Positions 1 to 10,108 of a DNA stretch of 64,000 bases are shown here, one piece after another (the stretch's first letter is position 1; each line of letters begins with the position of its first letter). Source of the stretch: Actinomycetota bacterium. Its GTDB lineage: Bacteria > Actinomycetota > Thermoleophilia > Solirubrobacterales > 70-9. Location: contig JAFDWD010000002.1 in assembly GCA_018268695.1 (NCBI GenBank), forward strand, positions 28,385-92,384. Direction: 5' to 3'. Both the position numbers and the translations under genes were made by a program. The notes under the pieces are model-generated. The model saw only the letters and a program-made list of their open reading frames with translations. It had not been told where the DNA came from and did no database searches.

Positions 1-1
1 A

Positions 2-637
2 GTTGATCACAGTCGCCCGCGCAAACTCTTCAAAGACATCTACCGAGCGTACCTGCCCTAGATCAACATCCTCACCAAAACGGAAAAGAAGGAGCCGATC
101 AAGCGCAAAAACAGCGCCCTGCTGAGGCGGCGAGCAGAGCGATAAGAACGCCTGAGAAGGCTGCAGCAACCTCGCGTCATCAAGGCTGAGGATGCCCTGC
201 TACGAGAGCACATGAGCTTAACACTAAGCCCAACTCGGAAATCCTCTTTCACTCGATCGCGCCGGATAGCCCAATCTCCACTCAAACAGAGCAGTAACAG
301 TCTGTTGTACATCTACAAGTCGGAGATGAGGGAGGCCGGAACTACTGCCAACCCAGAACTATCTCGATCTTCAATTCGCAAGCAGTAAAGGAGCATGGAG
401 ACGGAAGAATCTGCAGTAGACCCGTCCGTCTCAAAGCAGCTGCCGCCGGTGCCTTCCACGCGACCCCCCTTCAAACACCACCACATCGACGAAAACAGCC
501 CTCTCTTAATTAAGATCTTCGAGACGAACGACTACGAATAAGTCTTCGAGCAATCGAATTACAGCCTGCTCAAGCCGTAGACCCTCTACCGCAGCCGCGA
601 ATGGAAGCTTGGGAGCAAGCACGAATGGCGATTGTGA
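2..637 (+). CDS. C-terminal part of an unrecognised basic protein (5' partial)
   Basis: An open frame runs from the window edge to TGA at 635-637 when TAA/TAG are read as Glu; five such codons lie in it. About 211 residues are visible, very basic in the first half (runs such as LLRRRAEREERLRRL, a likely short helix) and Ser/Pro-rich after that, ending GSKHEWRL. I recognise no domain. The start and N-terminus lie outside the window, so the function is unknown. It ends 6 nt before the stop codon of the convergent SDHAF3 gene. That the frame stays open across all UAR codons up to this gene boundary is the main support for coding. Confidence 0.6.
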
Positions 638-643
638 TTTGCA

Positions 644-967
644 TCACTAATTGATCAAACGCCGCGATTCCTACTTGAGTTTCTTGAGGTTGTCCTGTTG
701 TTCGAGAGTGAGCTTGCCTAGTTCTTCGGTGGTGAGCTGCCGCCCCATTTCCTTCGCGGTGGGGGCCTTCTGCAGCTGCTGGTAGTAGCCGAGCCAAGCA
801 GCATAGAACTCGCGGTATTGCTGCTCTGTGGACTTGGTGTGATTTAGGTGGAATTCGTGCTTGACGTAGATGTCGCCGAGGCCGCGCATCCGTCCCTACA
901 GCTTACGGCTATGCAGCTTGAGTATGTTGTAGTACAGCCGAATTCCCTTTCGCTTGAGTTCCTGCAT
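644..967 (-). CDS. SDHAF3: Succinate dehydrogenase assembly factor 3 (ACN9/SDHAF3-like)
   Basis: 107 residues, single exon. SDHAF3 is a small LYR-family matrix protein that helps mature the iron-sulfur subunit of complex II. The N-terminal helix RLYYNILKLHSRKLEGRM carries the LYR-like start of the family, and LGDIYVKHEF followed by a W-containing helix (residues ~40-70) matches the ACN9 core LGDQYVKDEF of animal proteins. Length is close to the usual 100-125. The E after RKL is a TAG codon, and three of the last residues before TGA are also reached only through UAR=Glu. Its ATG is 8 nt from the ATG of the divergent gene at 976, so the two must share or overlap promoters. Confidence 0.85.
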
Positions 968-975
968 AATAGTTA

Positions 976-1847
976 ATGGCGAATCTGTACAAGCCGCGCA
1001 CCATCGCTCTCGCCAAGATGGCAGCATTACCCAGGTACAGACACCCTGCCGACCTCGCCAACGAATACCAGAGGCCAGTTAGCCAGCAGCTCCGCGCCAT
1101 CAACGGCGAGTTTGAGTTCGACAAGGGACTCTACCCCAACGATCGCTACGAACAACTCATCAAGGCCATTCTGCCGCTCCGCAGTTCCTTCAAGCAGGCA
1201 GTGCGAACCTCTGAACGCACTCCCATCGCAGAGAAAGAAATTTCTCATTGGGAAGAGTACGTGCGCAAAGGCATTGTGGAGCTTCCGAAGGTACACCGAC
1301 ACTAATTCAGTCGAAGCTGATCGACGCCAAGAAACGCAGCCAGCTCTTCGAAGCCTACACGGTGGCGAAGGAGCGTACCGAGGACCGTGTGGCCTGTCAC
1401 CGCATGTTGATTTTCCATAACGAGTACGGCAAGGCCTTCGGAATGGACATCGAGCTGCACCCGCGCATCCTCATGAAGATGGTGCATCCACACTTCGGCT
1501 ACATGGTGCTCTTCCGCCGCAACCTCTCCCTCGACGAGCTCGTGGACTTCTACCACCGCATGCTGTTAGCATCCCACGAACGCTATGACGGGCTAACACT
1601 GCACTCGGACGAGCTCACCGCCTACAATTTCTGGTGGTTGTTCAATGGGGGTTCCCACCTTTCGCTGGCTAACTTCTGCTAATTCCTCAAATGCTTCAAG
1701 TATAGCGTCACGCCCGAAACCTTCGGCAAGCAGTTCGCGTACTCCCTTAAGAAGGCGCCGGGAGAGTTCAGTTCGGACATTTCGCGCGACGACCAAGTGG
1801 TGCGATTCGACTTCTTCCGCCAGCTGTTTCTGGAGAGAGGCCTGTGA
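976..1847 (+). CDS. Hypothetical protein, 283 aa, one 20-nt intron
   Basis: Exons 976-1290 and 1311-1847; the intron 1291-1310 begins GTACACC and ends TTCAG, and removing it joins two frames with dense coding character. A TAA at 1680-1682 is read as Glu. The protein is mixed alpha-helical and rich in aromatics (YGYMVLF, YNFWWLFNGG, FDFFRQLF), soluble, without signal peptide or membrane segments. I recognise no family. A second in-frame ATG (1018) could be the true start, which would leave more room for a promoter shared with SDHAF3. It may be a ciliate-specific or mitochondrial protein, but nothing in the sequence decides this. Confidence 0.7.
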
Positions 1848-1878
1848 AGCTGCATCGTCGTACTGTGTATAAACAATT

Positions 1879-3803
1879 ATGAGCTGCAGTGGTCAGTGCG
1901 GGGACATCGAGGACATCGCCGACGAACTGTTCGAGTTCGAAGAGGGAGGAGCGCGACCGACAAAGGAACGCAAGCTGAAGAAGGTGGCCAAGCGGAAGCC
2001 GGAGCCCTCCGTGAGCGAAGAGGGAGACCCCGATGAAGTGGAGTTCCCGGTGATGCGCAACGTCGTACCCGGCACTGAAAGCATCTACGTGAAGACCTTT
2101 GGGTGCTCGCACAACATCTCCGACAGCGAATTTATGATTGGGCAGCTCGCAGAGTTCGGCTATAACATTGTTGACTCGCCCGAGAAGGCAGACCTCCTGC
2201 TGGTCAACAGCTGCACAGTCAAGAATCCCTCGCAGGACGCCTTCATGACGTAACTCCCACGCTGAGGTAGGATGGTCGCCCAGGCCAAGCGAATCAAGAA
2301 GCCGTTGGTGGTTGCCGGGTGCGTTCCACAAGGCGATCGGACCATTCCCGAGATCGCTGAACTGAGCACTTTAGGGGTCACTCAAATCGACAGGGTGGTC
2401 GAGGTGGTGCAGGAGACGCTGAAGGGCAACAAAGTGCAGCTGCTCGAGAAGAAGGAGCTGCCTTCTCTGGACCTTCCGAAGATTCGAAAGAACAAGGAAA
2501 TTGAGATGTACACAGCAACACTACCGCAGCATTCCGATCAACACTGGCTGTCTGGGAGCCTGCACGTACTGCAAGACGGTCTTCGCGAGAGGCCGATTGG
2601 GCTCCTACACGCCGGAAGCACTCACCAACCGATTAAAGAATGTTATAGCGGAGGGCGTCAAATAAATCTGGCTGACTTCTGAGGACACCGGCGCCTACGG
2701 ACGGGACATCGGCACGAACATCTCCGAGCTGCTGGTGAGCCTCTGCGGCGAGCTGGAAAAGCACCAGCACGTAATGATGCGAGTACACTCTGCCACTAGC
2801 TTAGTTCGGCATGACCAACCCACCGTACATGCTGGACCACCTGCCCACGATCGCTAAGTTCTTGAGCCATCCCCGAGTATTCTCTTTCGTGCACATTCCG
2901 GTGCAGAGCGGCAGCAACGTCGTCCTCGAACGCATGAACCGCGAGTACACTGTGCAAGACTTCGAGAAGGTCTGCGACTACCTGCTCGCGCACGTCCCCA
3001 ACCTCACAATCGCCACCGACATCATCTGCGGTTTCCCGGGATAGACGGCCGAGCAGTTCGACGAGACAGTCCACCTCATCGAGAAGTACAAGCTGCCGGT
3101 GGTGAACATAAGTCAGTTCTACCCACGTCCGGGCACTGCCGCCGCCAAGATGGAAAAGCTGCCCACCAACATTGTGAAGGAACGCTCTTCCCGCATTACG
3201 AAGGTGTTCCACTCGATTGACAAGTTTAGTCGGATGGTCGGTGGCGAATACCGCGTGTGGATCAACGAAAAGGAAACCAACAAGGGAGTCACTTCGCTGG
3301 TGGGCCATACCAAGAACTATGTTAAGGTCATCCTTCCCTTCGAAGAGTAACTGCTGTTGTAAAATGTGTGTTTATGCAGCAAGCAAGTGATAGTTAAGGT
3401 CACCAAGGCGCTCGACTGGCACGTCGAGGGAGACATTCTCGATAGGAACGTGGCTCCGCTGGAGATCCCCGCAAATTACTTGGAGAACATGAAGGCCAAC
3501 CTCTCGGAGGAAGCTGCCTACCTCAAGGAAAAGAAGGAGTCCAAGATCCGCGAACTCAAGCTCAAGAAGAGCAGCGACCGCAGCGAAGCCATACCGCAGG
3601 AAAGGGAAGAGTCCAAATCGAATACTGCAGTTGAGCGACTTCCAGAAAAAGAACGCGAGAGCAGACCATAGCCTGAAGAGAGTGAGATGCCCAAATTCGC
3701 GCCGGCCGAACCAATCGCCAAGCCAGCGTCGAACTTCGGGATGCTGTACCTTTCGATCGCGCTGTTCGTGGTCGGAGCAATTCTGCACCTGCTCGGAATC
3801 TGA
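1879..3803 (+). CDS. CDKAL1: Threonylcarbamoyladenosine tRNA methylthiotransferase CDKAL1
   Basis: 612 residues in five exons; introns 2250-2270, 2508-2529, 2783-2804 and 3359-3379 (21-22 nt). It converts t6A37 to ms2t6A37 in tRNA-Lys. The N-terminal cluster Cys residues are in [16 protein letters not shown] and AGCVPQ; the radical-SAM motif is CLGACTYC; then [19 protein letters not shown] and FYPRPGT, a TRAM-like region after LPFEE, and a C-terminal hydrophobic anchor (last ~22 residues), as in animal CDKAL1, which is tail-anchored in the ER. This gene gives the best decoding evidence: TAA at 2663-2665 is the invariant E of EIWLTSED and TAG at 3042-3044 is the E of FPGET. The strongly charged Lys/Glu stretch before the anchor is normal linker. 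Confidence 0.96.
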
Positions 3804-3859
3804 CAGTCAGTGGCTTTGTATAGTTGGTTGCGGGTGTGCCAGTTGTACTTGGTTTCGAG

Positions 3860-4857
3860 ATGTAGGATAGCTCGCTTTGGCACTACCTCAAGGCCGTATC
3901 GAAATAGAAAGAGCTGGTGAAGCATACCTATCAATCAGTCAAGCACATCTCCCCGACAATGACCCAGCTGCAGGTGTACTCCCAGAAGATGCCCAATCTC
4001 TGCGGATTCCACGCACTGTCCTCAGCAATGCTGTTCGACCTGAACCACCCGTAGCTGTTGTTGGAGGAGAAGCTGTTTGCGCAGAACTACTTCCGCTTGC
4101 AGCAGTTCCTCATCGATAGAATCAAGGACCCCCAGCAGGTCGACGAACTGAAGAGGTTCGGAGAGCTGCATCGGCACCAGCTCGAGCTCATCATCAACAA
4201 CTGCGGAGACATCCCCGAACTCAGGGGACACCCGCTGGCGGAGTTCAACTTCGGCTTTGGTAGGACGGCACTTACTCAGGCTACATCCAGAACAGCGAGG
4301 AATCGCTCAAGCGCCTGTAAGAATGCTTGGCCCGATTCAAGAACAGAGAACTCAGCAGAATCTTCATTCTGCTGGGCATCACCGTGCACTGGACACTTGT
4401 GGTGGTTGATGACCCAACCGACCCGCACCTCTACTACCTGGATTCCGTCAACTATCCCCTTGAAAGAATTCTCGCAGAGGACTACTCGGGCATTGCCATT
4501 GAGGAAAAGACTCTCGACTACTTCCGCGATCTCCGGCGGGCCTTGAAGATCCTTTCGGATATGGCGCTGCGAAGCATTAACATCACACTTGTGAAATTCG
4601 AGGGCCAGCTCTCGGAGATGCTGGTGTCGTTCGCAATGGTCGACCAGACCAGCGAAAAGGAAGTCAGGAAGTGGTTTCAGGAGGAGTACCATCCTGCGGT
4701 CATCAAGAACGACGTGGTGCAGCCCATGAGCGGCTGCGACCTGAGCAAGGCGAACCCTTTGCTGTTGCGAGAGTTCTATCGGTTTTTGGCGGTCGCGGAA
4801 CGTTACAACGTGTTCGACGTCGGCGACCTCCTGAAGACGCTATCACCGTACAAATGA
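3860..4857 (+). CDS. Putative papain-fold cysteine protease
   Basis: 325 residues, exons 3860-4259 and 4280-4857 with a 20-nt intron. The N-terminal part has an oxyanion-type Gln followed by NLCGFHALSSA (a Cys in a CGxHA setting, residue ~45); about 125 residues on is TVHWTLVVVDD and then YYLDSVN. The Cys-His-Asp order and the HW...D spacing fit clan CA proteases such as Josephin-type or other deubiquitinases, not the His-Asp-Cys order of Ulp1. No family is recognised, so substrate is unknown; a role in ubiquitin-like processing is inference from the motif only. The E at residue 2 and others are TAG. An alternative 3' end through a further intron starting at 4847 is possible. Confidence 0.6.
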
Positions 4858-5132
4858 TTCATGCTTGCCGGCAGTGTGGTCAGCTTACAATTTTAGAATG
4901 CCTGCGTTTGTTCAACTAAGCTATGAATTGAAGCGACTGCTGTTATGCGAGATTTTCGTCCCTCTACAAAAGGAGTTGCGAGGTCAATAAATCAAAAGCA
5001 GCCTCAAACCACCGGTTGAATGGACATTTCAGCGCGGCGGGTAACTCGCGTTCACCTCCAACCAGCCAATCACAATTTGATTGCGACGGCACAACAACGA
5101 AACTGCATAAGTAGGTCACGGTTGGATAGTTC
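4858..5132. other. Intergenic stretch with one weak short ORF
   Basis: A 60-codon plus-strand frame, 4898-5080, opens with ATG and ends in TGA (begins MPAFVQLSYELKRLLL). It has no homology I recognise and could be chance or an exon. No tRNA-like cloverleaf is apparent. Confidence 0.2.
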
Positions 5133-5357
5133 TCACTCTATTTCCATCTTGTCGAGTTCCCGGATGAGCTGGGCCATGGTATCCCGCTCGGTTTCCATCT
5201 CGAAGGCGCCCTCTTCATCGTCGTTCTCGAAGATGGGCGTTACCTCGCAGCAGAGCTTGCGAATCTTCACGACCAGGTTGTTGGCGTGCTTCTCCTTCAG
5301 CACCAGTTCTTCCTCCTTGCTCAGATTCTCCACGAGACGTTCTTCCTCAACCTCCAT
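5133..5357 (-). CDS. Small acidic helical protein, 74 aa
   Basis: A single ATG-to-TGA frame of 74 residues, rich in Glu, beginning MEVEEERLVENLSKEEELV and ending IRELDKMEIE. It is predicted to be mostly helix with a short loop around CCEVTPIFENDDEEG. No family recognised. It uses only TGA as stop and sits between two better-supported genes, with the RBR gene ending 81 nt upstream on the same strand. It could also be the last exon of something larger, but a TGA lies in frame a short way upstream of its ATG, so a short gene is the simplest reading. Confidence 0.5.
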   Translation of the reverse strand: MEVEEERLVENLSKEEELVLKEKHANNLVVKIRKLCCEVTPIFENDDEEGAFEMETERDTMAQLIRELDKMEIE

Positions 5358-5438
5358 CGATTATGCGCTCGAAAGAAATATTCAGTTCGATCGGCAGTAA
5401 TAGCCATTCATTATCATCGCAGAGGGCTGCCGGCCGCG

Positions 5439-6482
5439 TCACATCGCAACGATCGACTTGAACACGCTCAGAAACCAAATGACGTACATGAGGCCCAGCT
5501 CGATGATGGGGTCGTATATGCCGTGATGGTACTCGAAGCGGTCACGAATGCACAAGTACGACACCACGAACAGCACCATCAGCAACAGCATCAGCGCCGC
5601 CACCACCGGGTACAGCACCACGATACAGATTATCACGATAATGTGCTTCTTGCTCCAGCCCGGCATCACCGTCACCACGAAGATCAGCATCAGCGGCGAG
5701 AGCACCGCGTACAGTCCCACCACCAGGCCGATAGCAAGCGCAGGCAGCAGGAGCGCTGCGAAGAAGACCCATAACGGGATAAGCAGCAGCTGCAGTGTCG
5801 TTATCATGACAATTCGCAGAAAGCCGAAGCCACTTTCGCAGTGCTTGTTGAAGCGGGTCTGCCGTAGGATCGTCCGGATTTCTTCCTGCCGCATCACAAA
5901 CTGCCTTAGTCTACAGGGATCGTTGGCCCAGGGTGCACCGCACGTGTAGCAGAAGTGGTTGCCGCAGGGACAGCTAACGTAGTTGCACCCGTCCACCTTT
6001 TCCACGTAGATGTGGCACTGCTGGCACTTCCTATAGTTTAGCGCGTTCATCATTTGGCTTTCTTGCTCGGAGCAGTTGCCTTCGTGCGTGAACTCCAGGC
6101 ACCGCGGACAGTAGTTGCGGTGGCACTCGCTGCAGCTGAGCTCTCTGCTCCTTAGGTTGATCTCGCCTAGACATTCCTCTACTTTGCAGCTGCGCAGCGT
6201 TGGGTTTCGCTGGAAGTACTGGAATCGTTTGTACTTAGCGAACCGCACCTTCACTGCAGGCTCCAGCAACCGAAACGGAATGCTTTACTGGTCCAATTCG
6301 CCGCCGTTGCAGGCACTTCCGCTGGGACAGCCCACCCGTGAAAATGCATCCACGCCCTGTCGGATGTGCCGTTGACAGCACTCCGAGCAGTACCGGTGTT
6401 AACACCTCGTCACCGAGAAGCCTTCAGCGAACTACCCGAAGCAAATTTCGCACAGGAATTATGTAGAGATCATCTAATGCAT
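5439..6482 (-). CDS. Membrane-bound RBR-type E3 ubiquitin ligase
   Basis: 347 residues, one exon. RBR ligases accept ubiquitin from an E2 onto a RING2 cysteine and pass it to substrate. RING1 is FLCEICFGEF...CEHRYCSECC...GCPSGSACN (residues ~7-70; the E in CEH is TAA), followed by an IBR with CKVEEC...CSECHRNYCPRC...HEGNC, and RING2 with KCQQCHIYVEKVDGCNYVSC, CGNHFCYTC. The RING2 catalytic Cys is expected at the C of DGCNYVSC. The C-terminal half has about four hydrophobic segments (~residues 210-340), placing the enzyme in a membrane, an arrangement like RNF19/RNF144-type ligases. The start chosen, 5 residues before RING1, gives almost no N-terminal extension; two in-frame ATGs (6482, 6473) exist. 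Confidence 0.88.
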
Positions 6483-6552
6483 TATAACTGCGGGAGAGGC
6501 GATTGCGAGGCGCAGTTGACCGGCGCCAGCAACCGCCAGTCGATATATTATA

Positions 6553-7841
6553 ATGCTCAGCGAGCCGGAGCTCGAGGGTCTCTATGCCGTCCTCGACGCC
6601 CGCCACGACAACCTTCAGAAGTATTGCTAGGCCTTTCGTGTGGACTGCGGCAGACTCCAGGTACCCAACTCCTGCTTCCGGTTGGTCTGCGCCATCCTGC
6701 AGCTCCTCCTGCTCAACGTACCAATTCGCTAAGAAAGCTTCTGACTCGGCAGCAGCGTCTGGTGGGGCTGTTCTTGCTGCTGGACTGCGCACTCAATGAG
6801 GACGTCGCCCAGAGCCCCTTCGCCGTGATGCTGTTTTGGCTGTTCGATAGATCATCGGAGCCGTTCGAGCGGATGCTGCTGCACGACGTACTTGTACTGG
6901 ACCAAAGGGACAAAGTATCAGTAGACTTGCTATACTTAGTTCGCGGGAGCACGCCTTCCCCACCTCCTTGAACAATACGAACTCCAGAAGGAAAGCGGTT
7001 CTGTGAGCTAGCGCTTTCATCTTCTTCGGAGGCAGGTAATGGATGCGCTGCCGAAGGTAAACAGCCAGTCATTTAGATGCCCGTAGGCTTCGCGGCCTAA
7101 GTAAGAGCAATCATACCGAGCTTTCCTGCCGTGATGGGGGCAGCTATGCTGGAACAACCCGTCAAGATCTAGCGGCTTCCAAGCAAGGAGTTTGTATGGA
7201 ATGGGTTCGGAGCGAGCTTCCTCCGACCACAGCCACGTTTCCTGCCGATAGAACACTCCGAGCTGAACTGGGTGGCTCCGGGAATCATAACAGACGTGAT
7301 GTGGGACAACTCCTCGCGGGTCAACGAACAGCTGCGCAAAGCCTGCGAGATTTCGCTAAGCAAGGAAGAAACAACGGAACTACTGGCCCTGATGAACGGC
7401 AGTCCTTGCCGCTTCAAGGAGCTTCTGGAGGGCTGCGACTTTTGCGGACTATTTTCGCGTAACCCCATGGCAGCGATGTATGTGCTGTAGGTGATGCCGT
7501 AAACCGAGCTGAACGGCCTCTACGACAAGCTCGTGGCTCTCGAACTCACCAAGAGCAACCTGGAAGGCATGCGCAAGCTCATTGTTGAGAGGGACGTGCC
7601 GTTCACGACCGTCAACTACTACTGCATCAAGACCATGGAGAAGTGCGAGGCACTCACCGACGAAGTCGCGCAGAGCAAGTTCGCGCGCATGATAATTGGG
7701 CTACTGAAGGAACTCATCAAGTGCCGCAAGCTAGACCCCAAGGAAATCGAAGCCGAAATTCGCAGCTTCGGCATCCGCCTCTGCCAGGTGGATGAAGTCG
7801 CTAAGCTCTACAAGCGCTTCGCCGAAACCGCTCCCAAGTGA
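6553..7841 (+). CDS. CNOT11: CCR4-NOT complex subunit 11
   Basis: 407 residues, four exons; introns 6718-6737, 6915-6939 (or 6921-6939; both keep frame) and 7057-7076. CNOT11 binds CNOT1/CNOT10 in the mRNA deadenylation complex. The N-terminal part (RQQRLVGLFLLLDCALNEDV, then SPFAVMLFWLF) matches the helical N-terminal domain of the animal protein; after a short linker the conserved C-terminal domain starts at HSELNWVAPGI and includes DVMWDNS, NPMAAMYVLEVM and SKFARMIIGLLKELI. The family member in animals is ~510 residues, so the linker is shorter here. A TATATTATA stretch just before the ATG may be part of the divergent promoter shared with the RBR gene (70 nt between starts). Confidence 0.9.
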
Positions 7842-7866
7842 TATGCATGTCGATAGTAGCGTGTTA

Positions 7867-8814
7867 TCACAGCCGCTCGAGAAGCTCGCCAATTTCGCTC
7901 CGCAGCCGATTCAGCTAGCGCTCTTCCGAAGTCAGGCACTCCACCAGTTTGGCGGTGGAGAGGCGCAGCGACTCCATGGAAGTGCCCTTGCCGAGCCTCA
8001 CGCGGTACTCCCTTTCCTCGTTGTCGATGCGCACCGCCAGCCTGTACATTTCGAGCTTGCGCAGTTCCAGCTGTTCATACCGGAGCAGAATGGTATGCAC
8101 GGTCGGTCGCAGCTGTCGGTGCTGCTCGCGCTTAACTACCTTGTCAATAAGCTGCTCGTAGAACTTCTTAACGATCCTGAACTCGTCCTCGAACTTGGTG
8201 ATCCAGCGCGTTTACTGCACGATGTATTAGGGATCACGAACAACCAGCACCCTGCTATTCTCTTTGTTGCTAACTGCTCGGCGTTCCTATTCCAGGCGGA
8301 GCAAAACTTACCGGTCAGTCAGTTCGCTCTGCCGTTGTTCCAAGGAATTTGAAGCGTCAAGGCATCGTTCAGCCAAATCAAAGAGTCCGCGGACGATTCC
8401 CAGGAAGCAGCTGGAACTCTCCATGCTTGTTAGCAGTCCCAAGCCATCTCTTATCGAAGGACTAACTTTAGCTTTGCTTGCTTTGCTGCGCAGTACAGCC
8501 AATCTTTCGGAGTACAACGTGTGAAGTTGATCACGCTAGACTCGCAATGTTATCAACTATTCGTACTATTCTCGCGTGCTGCCGTTTCTTCTATGGGTCT
8601 GCCTGTCCCCAAGCACATCGTATTCACGTTTGCCAGTTTCAGTATTCTTCGACTGCACTTGCCCTCGAAGATGCTCCAACTCGACATGGAGCATCTCAAT
8701 TTCGCACAACATCCGTTCGTTTTCGTGCTGCAGCATTTCGTTGCGTTCCTGCAGCAGCTTGTTCTGATGTTCGAAGACCGTTGAGTAATTGCTTTCCTTT
8801 TCCTAGTCTGCCAT
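7867..8814 (-). CDS. Coiled-coil protein, ~300 aa
   Basis: Begins MADEEKESNYSTVFEHQNK and continues as heptad-rich helix (EHQNKLLQERNEMLQHENER, then EELITLRVERDQLHTLYSERL), ending SEIGELLERL before TGA. The splice pattern near 8215-8311 is uncertain: two introns, 8287-8311 (25 nt) and 8215-8237 (23 nt), give 299 residues; a single 42-nt intron 8270-8311 gives 301. Both restore the frame that is clearly coding downstream (FYEQLIDK...RYEQLELRKLEMYRL). Several Glu are UAR. No family recognised; a structural role at cilia or cytoskeleton is plausible but not shown. Its ATG is 21 nt from the ATG of the divergent B-box gene. Confidence 0.75.
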
Positions 8815-8835
8815 GTCGTAGTTATTTGAATAACG

Positions 8836-10078
8836 ATGAGTAGCTCACCCAAAAAAGGCGATAAAGCCAGCTCCAAAGGCAAGCCGCCAAAGGATTCCAA
8901 AGAGAAGGATACGAAGTCCAAGAAGTCAAAGGAGGGCACCGTCGCCGACAAGAAAGAAAAAAAGAAATCGTCAAAGGCAGAGGTCGAAAAGGACAACAAG
9001 TCCAAGTCCGACCTTAACTAATCCCAGATGGACATCTCCTTCTTCAAGCCTCCTCTCTTTCTGCAGTCGCAGCCGCCCATCGATTAGTCGTACGTGTAGT
9101 TGGAATGCAGAATCTGCCAGCTCCATAAAGAGAAGAACATTCTGTTCTGCGAACTCTGCTAGCAACCCGGCTGCCAGAATTGCACTGTGTACGGGCCGCA
9201 TAACTCGCAGATGCACAGAGTCAGCAAGCTGGAGGAATGCTACAAGGCTCGCTATCTGTACCTGAATGAACTGGTCTGCGGCGGGCTCATCAATCGCAGG
9301 GACGCCATCACTCGCCAAATGGAAGCACTCAACCAAACCTGCGAGGAAATCCGATACAACAAGTACGGCATTGAAAAGCTCACGAAGCTCTAGTACAATG
9401 AGACGTTGGACCGGCTGAGAGGCAGCTACGGCAGCAAACTGGCGATCCTGCATCACGAAATGGCAGAACTGCAGAAGGATCTCGAAGCCATCAATGCGAT
9501 GGGTAGCGAGTTCTTCGACCTGACCAGCATGAACCCCGAGAGTTCGGCACCTTCCTAGAACAACCCGAAAGGCATGATTCCGTTTCTCCTCCGAACGAAG
9601 TACTTGCAGGAGGAAGCTGAGAACCTCATATCGAAGCCGATAAAGACGAGTATTGAGGTGTACCCATACGACCTGCCCAGAGAAGTGGCGTAGAGGAAGC
9701 TGCTGCTGCAGAACAGCCAAGCCAACCAGGATGTGGTGGCCTTCAAGAACGAGGTGGTGTGGCGCCTCGTCGAAGAAAAGAAAGCGCAGGCGAACAGCGT
9801 GGTCGAGCAGTTCCACCAGGAGGCCAGCCAGGAATGCGAAGAGTGGTCGAAGTATAGCAGCTTCCTAGCGTAGACTCAACCAAAAGCTCAGGGGCCAGCT
9901 CGCCAACTTTAAGCTGGTATGTTCGTTCTGCGGAGTGGTCATGGTGCCCGACACTGTGAACAACCTGTGCACCGAAAACCGCTCCTCCGAGCTCAAGGAC
10001 AAGCTGTACACGCACGCCGTGCCTCCCGCGGAACACACTGGCACCGGCTACCACTTCTTCGAGAAGCCCGTCCACTGA
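8836..10078 (+). CDS. B-box-type zinc finger coiled-coil protein
   Basis: 406 residues; exons 8836-9869 and 9892-10078 (22-nt intron). The first ~60 residues are a Lys/Ser-rich tail. Then CRIC, CELCEQPGCQNC and HNSQMH (residues ~95-140) give the Cys/His spacing of a B-box-like zinc-binding domain, followed by coiled coil with TAG/TAA as Glu. The C-terminal part contains CSFCG, another possible metal site, and ends FEKPVH. B-box proteins are usually protein-protein adaptors; without a RING there is no reason to call this a ubiquitin ligase. The exact partner and role are unknown. Confidence 0.8.
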
Positions 10079-10108
10079 CGACTGCTGCAAGATTCAATGA
10101 AAACATCC

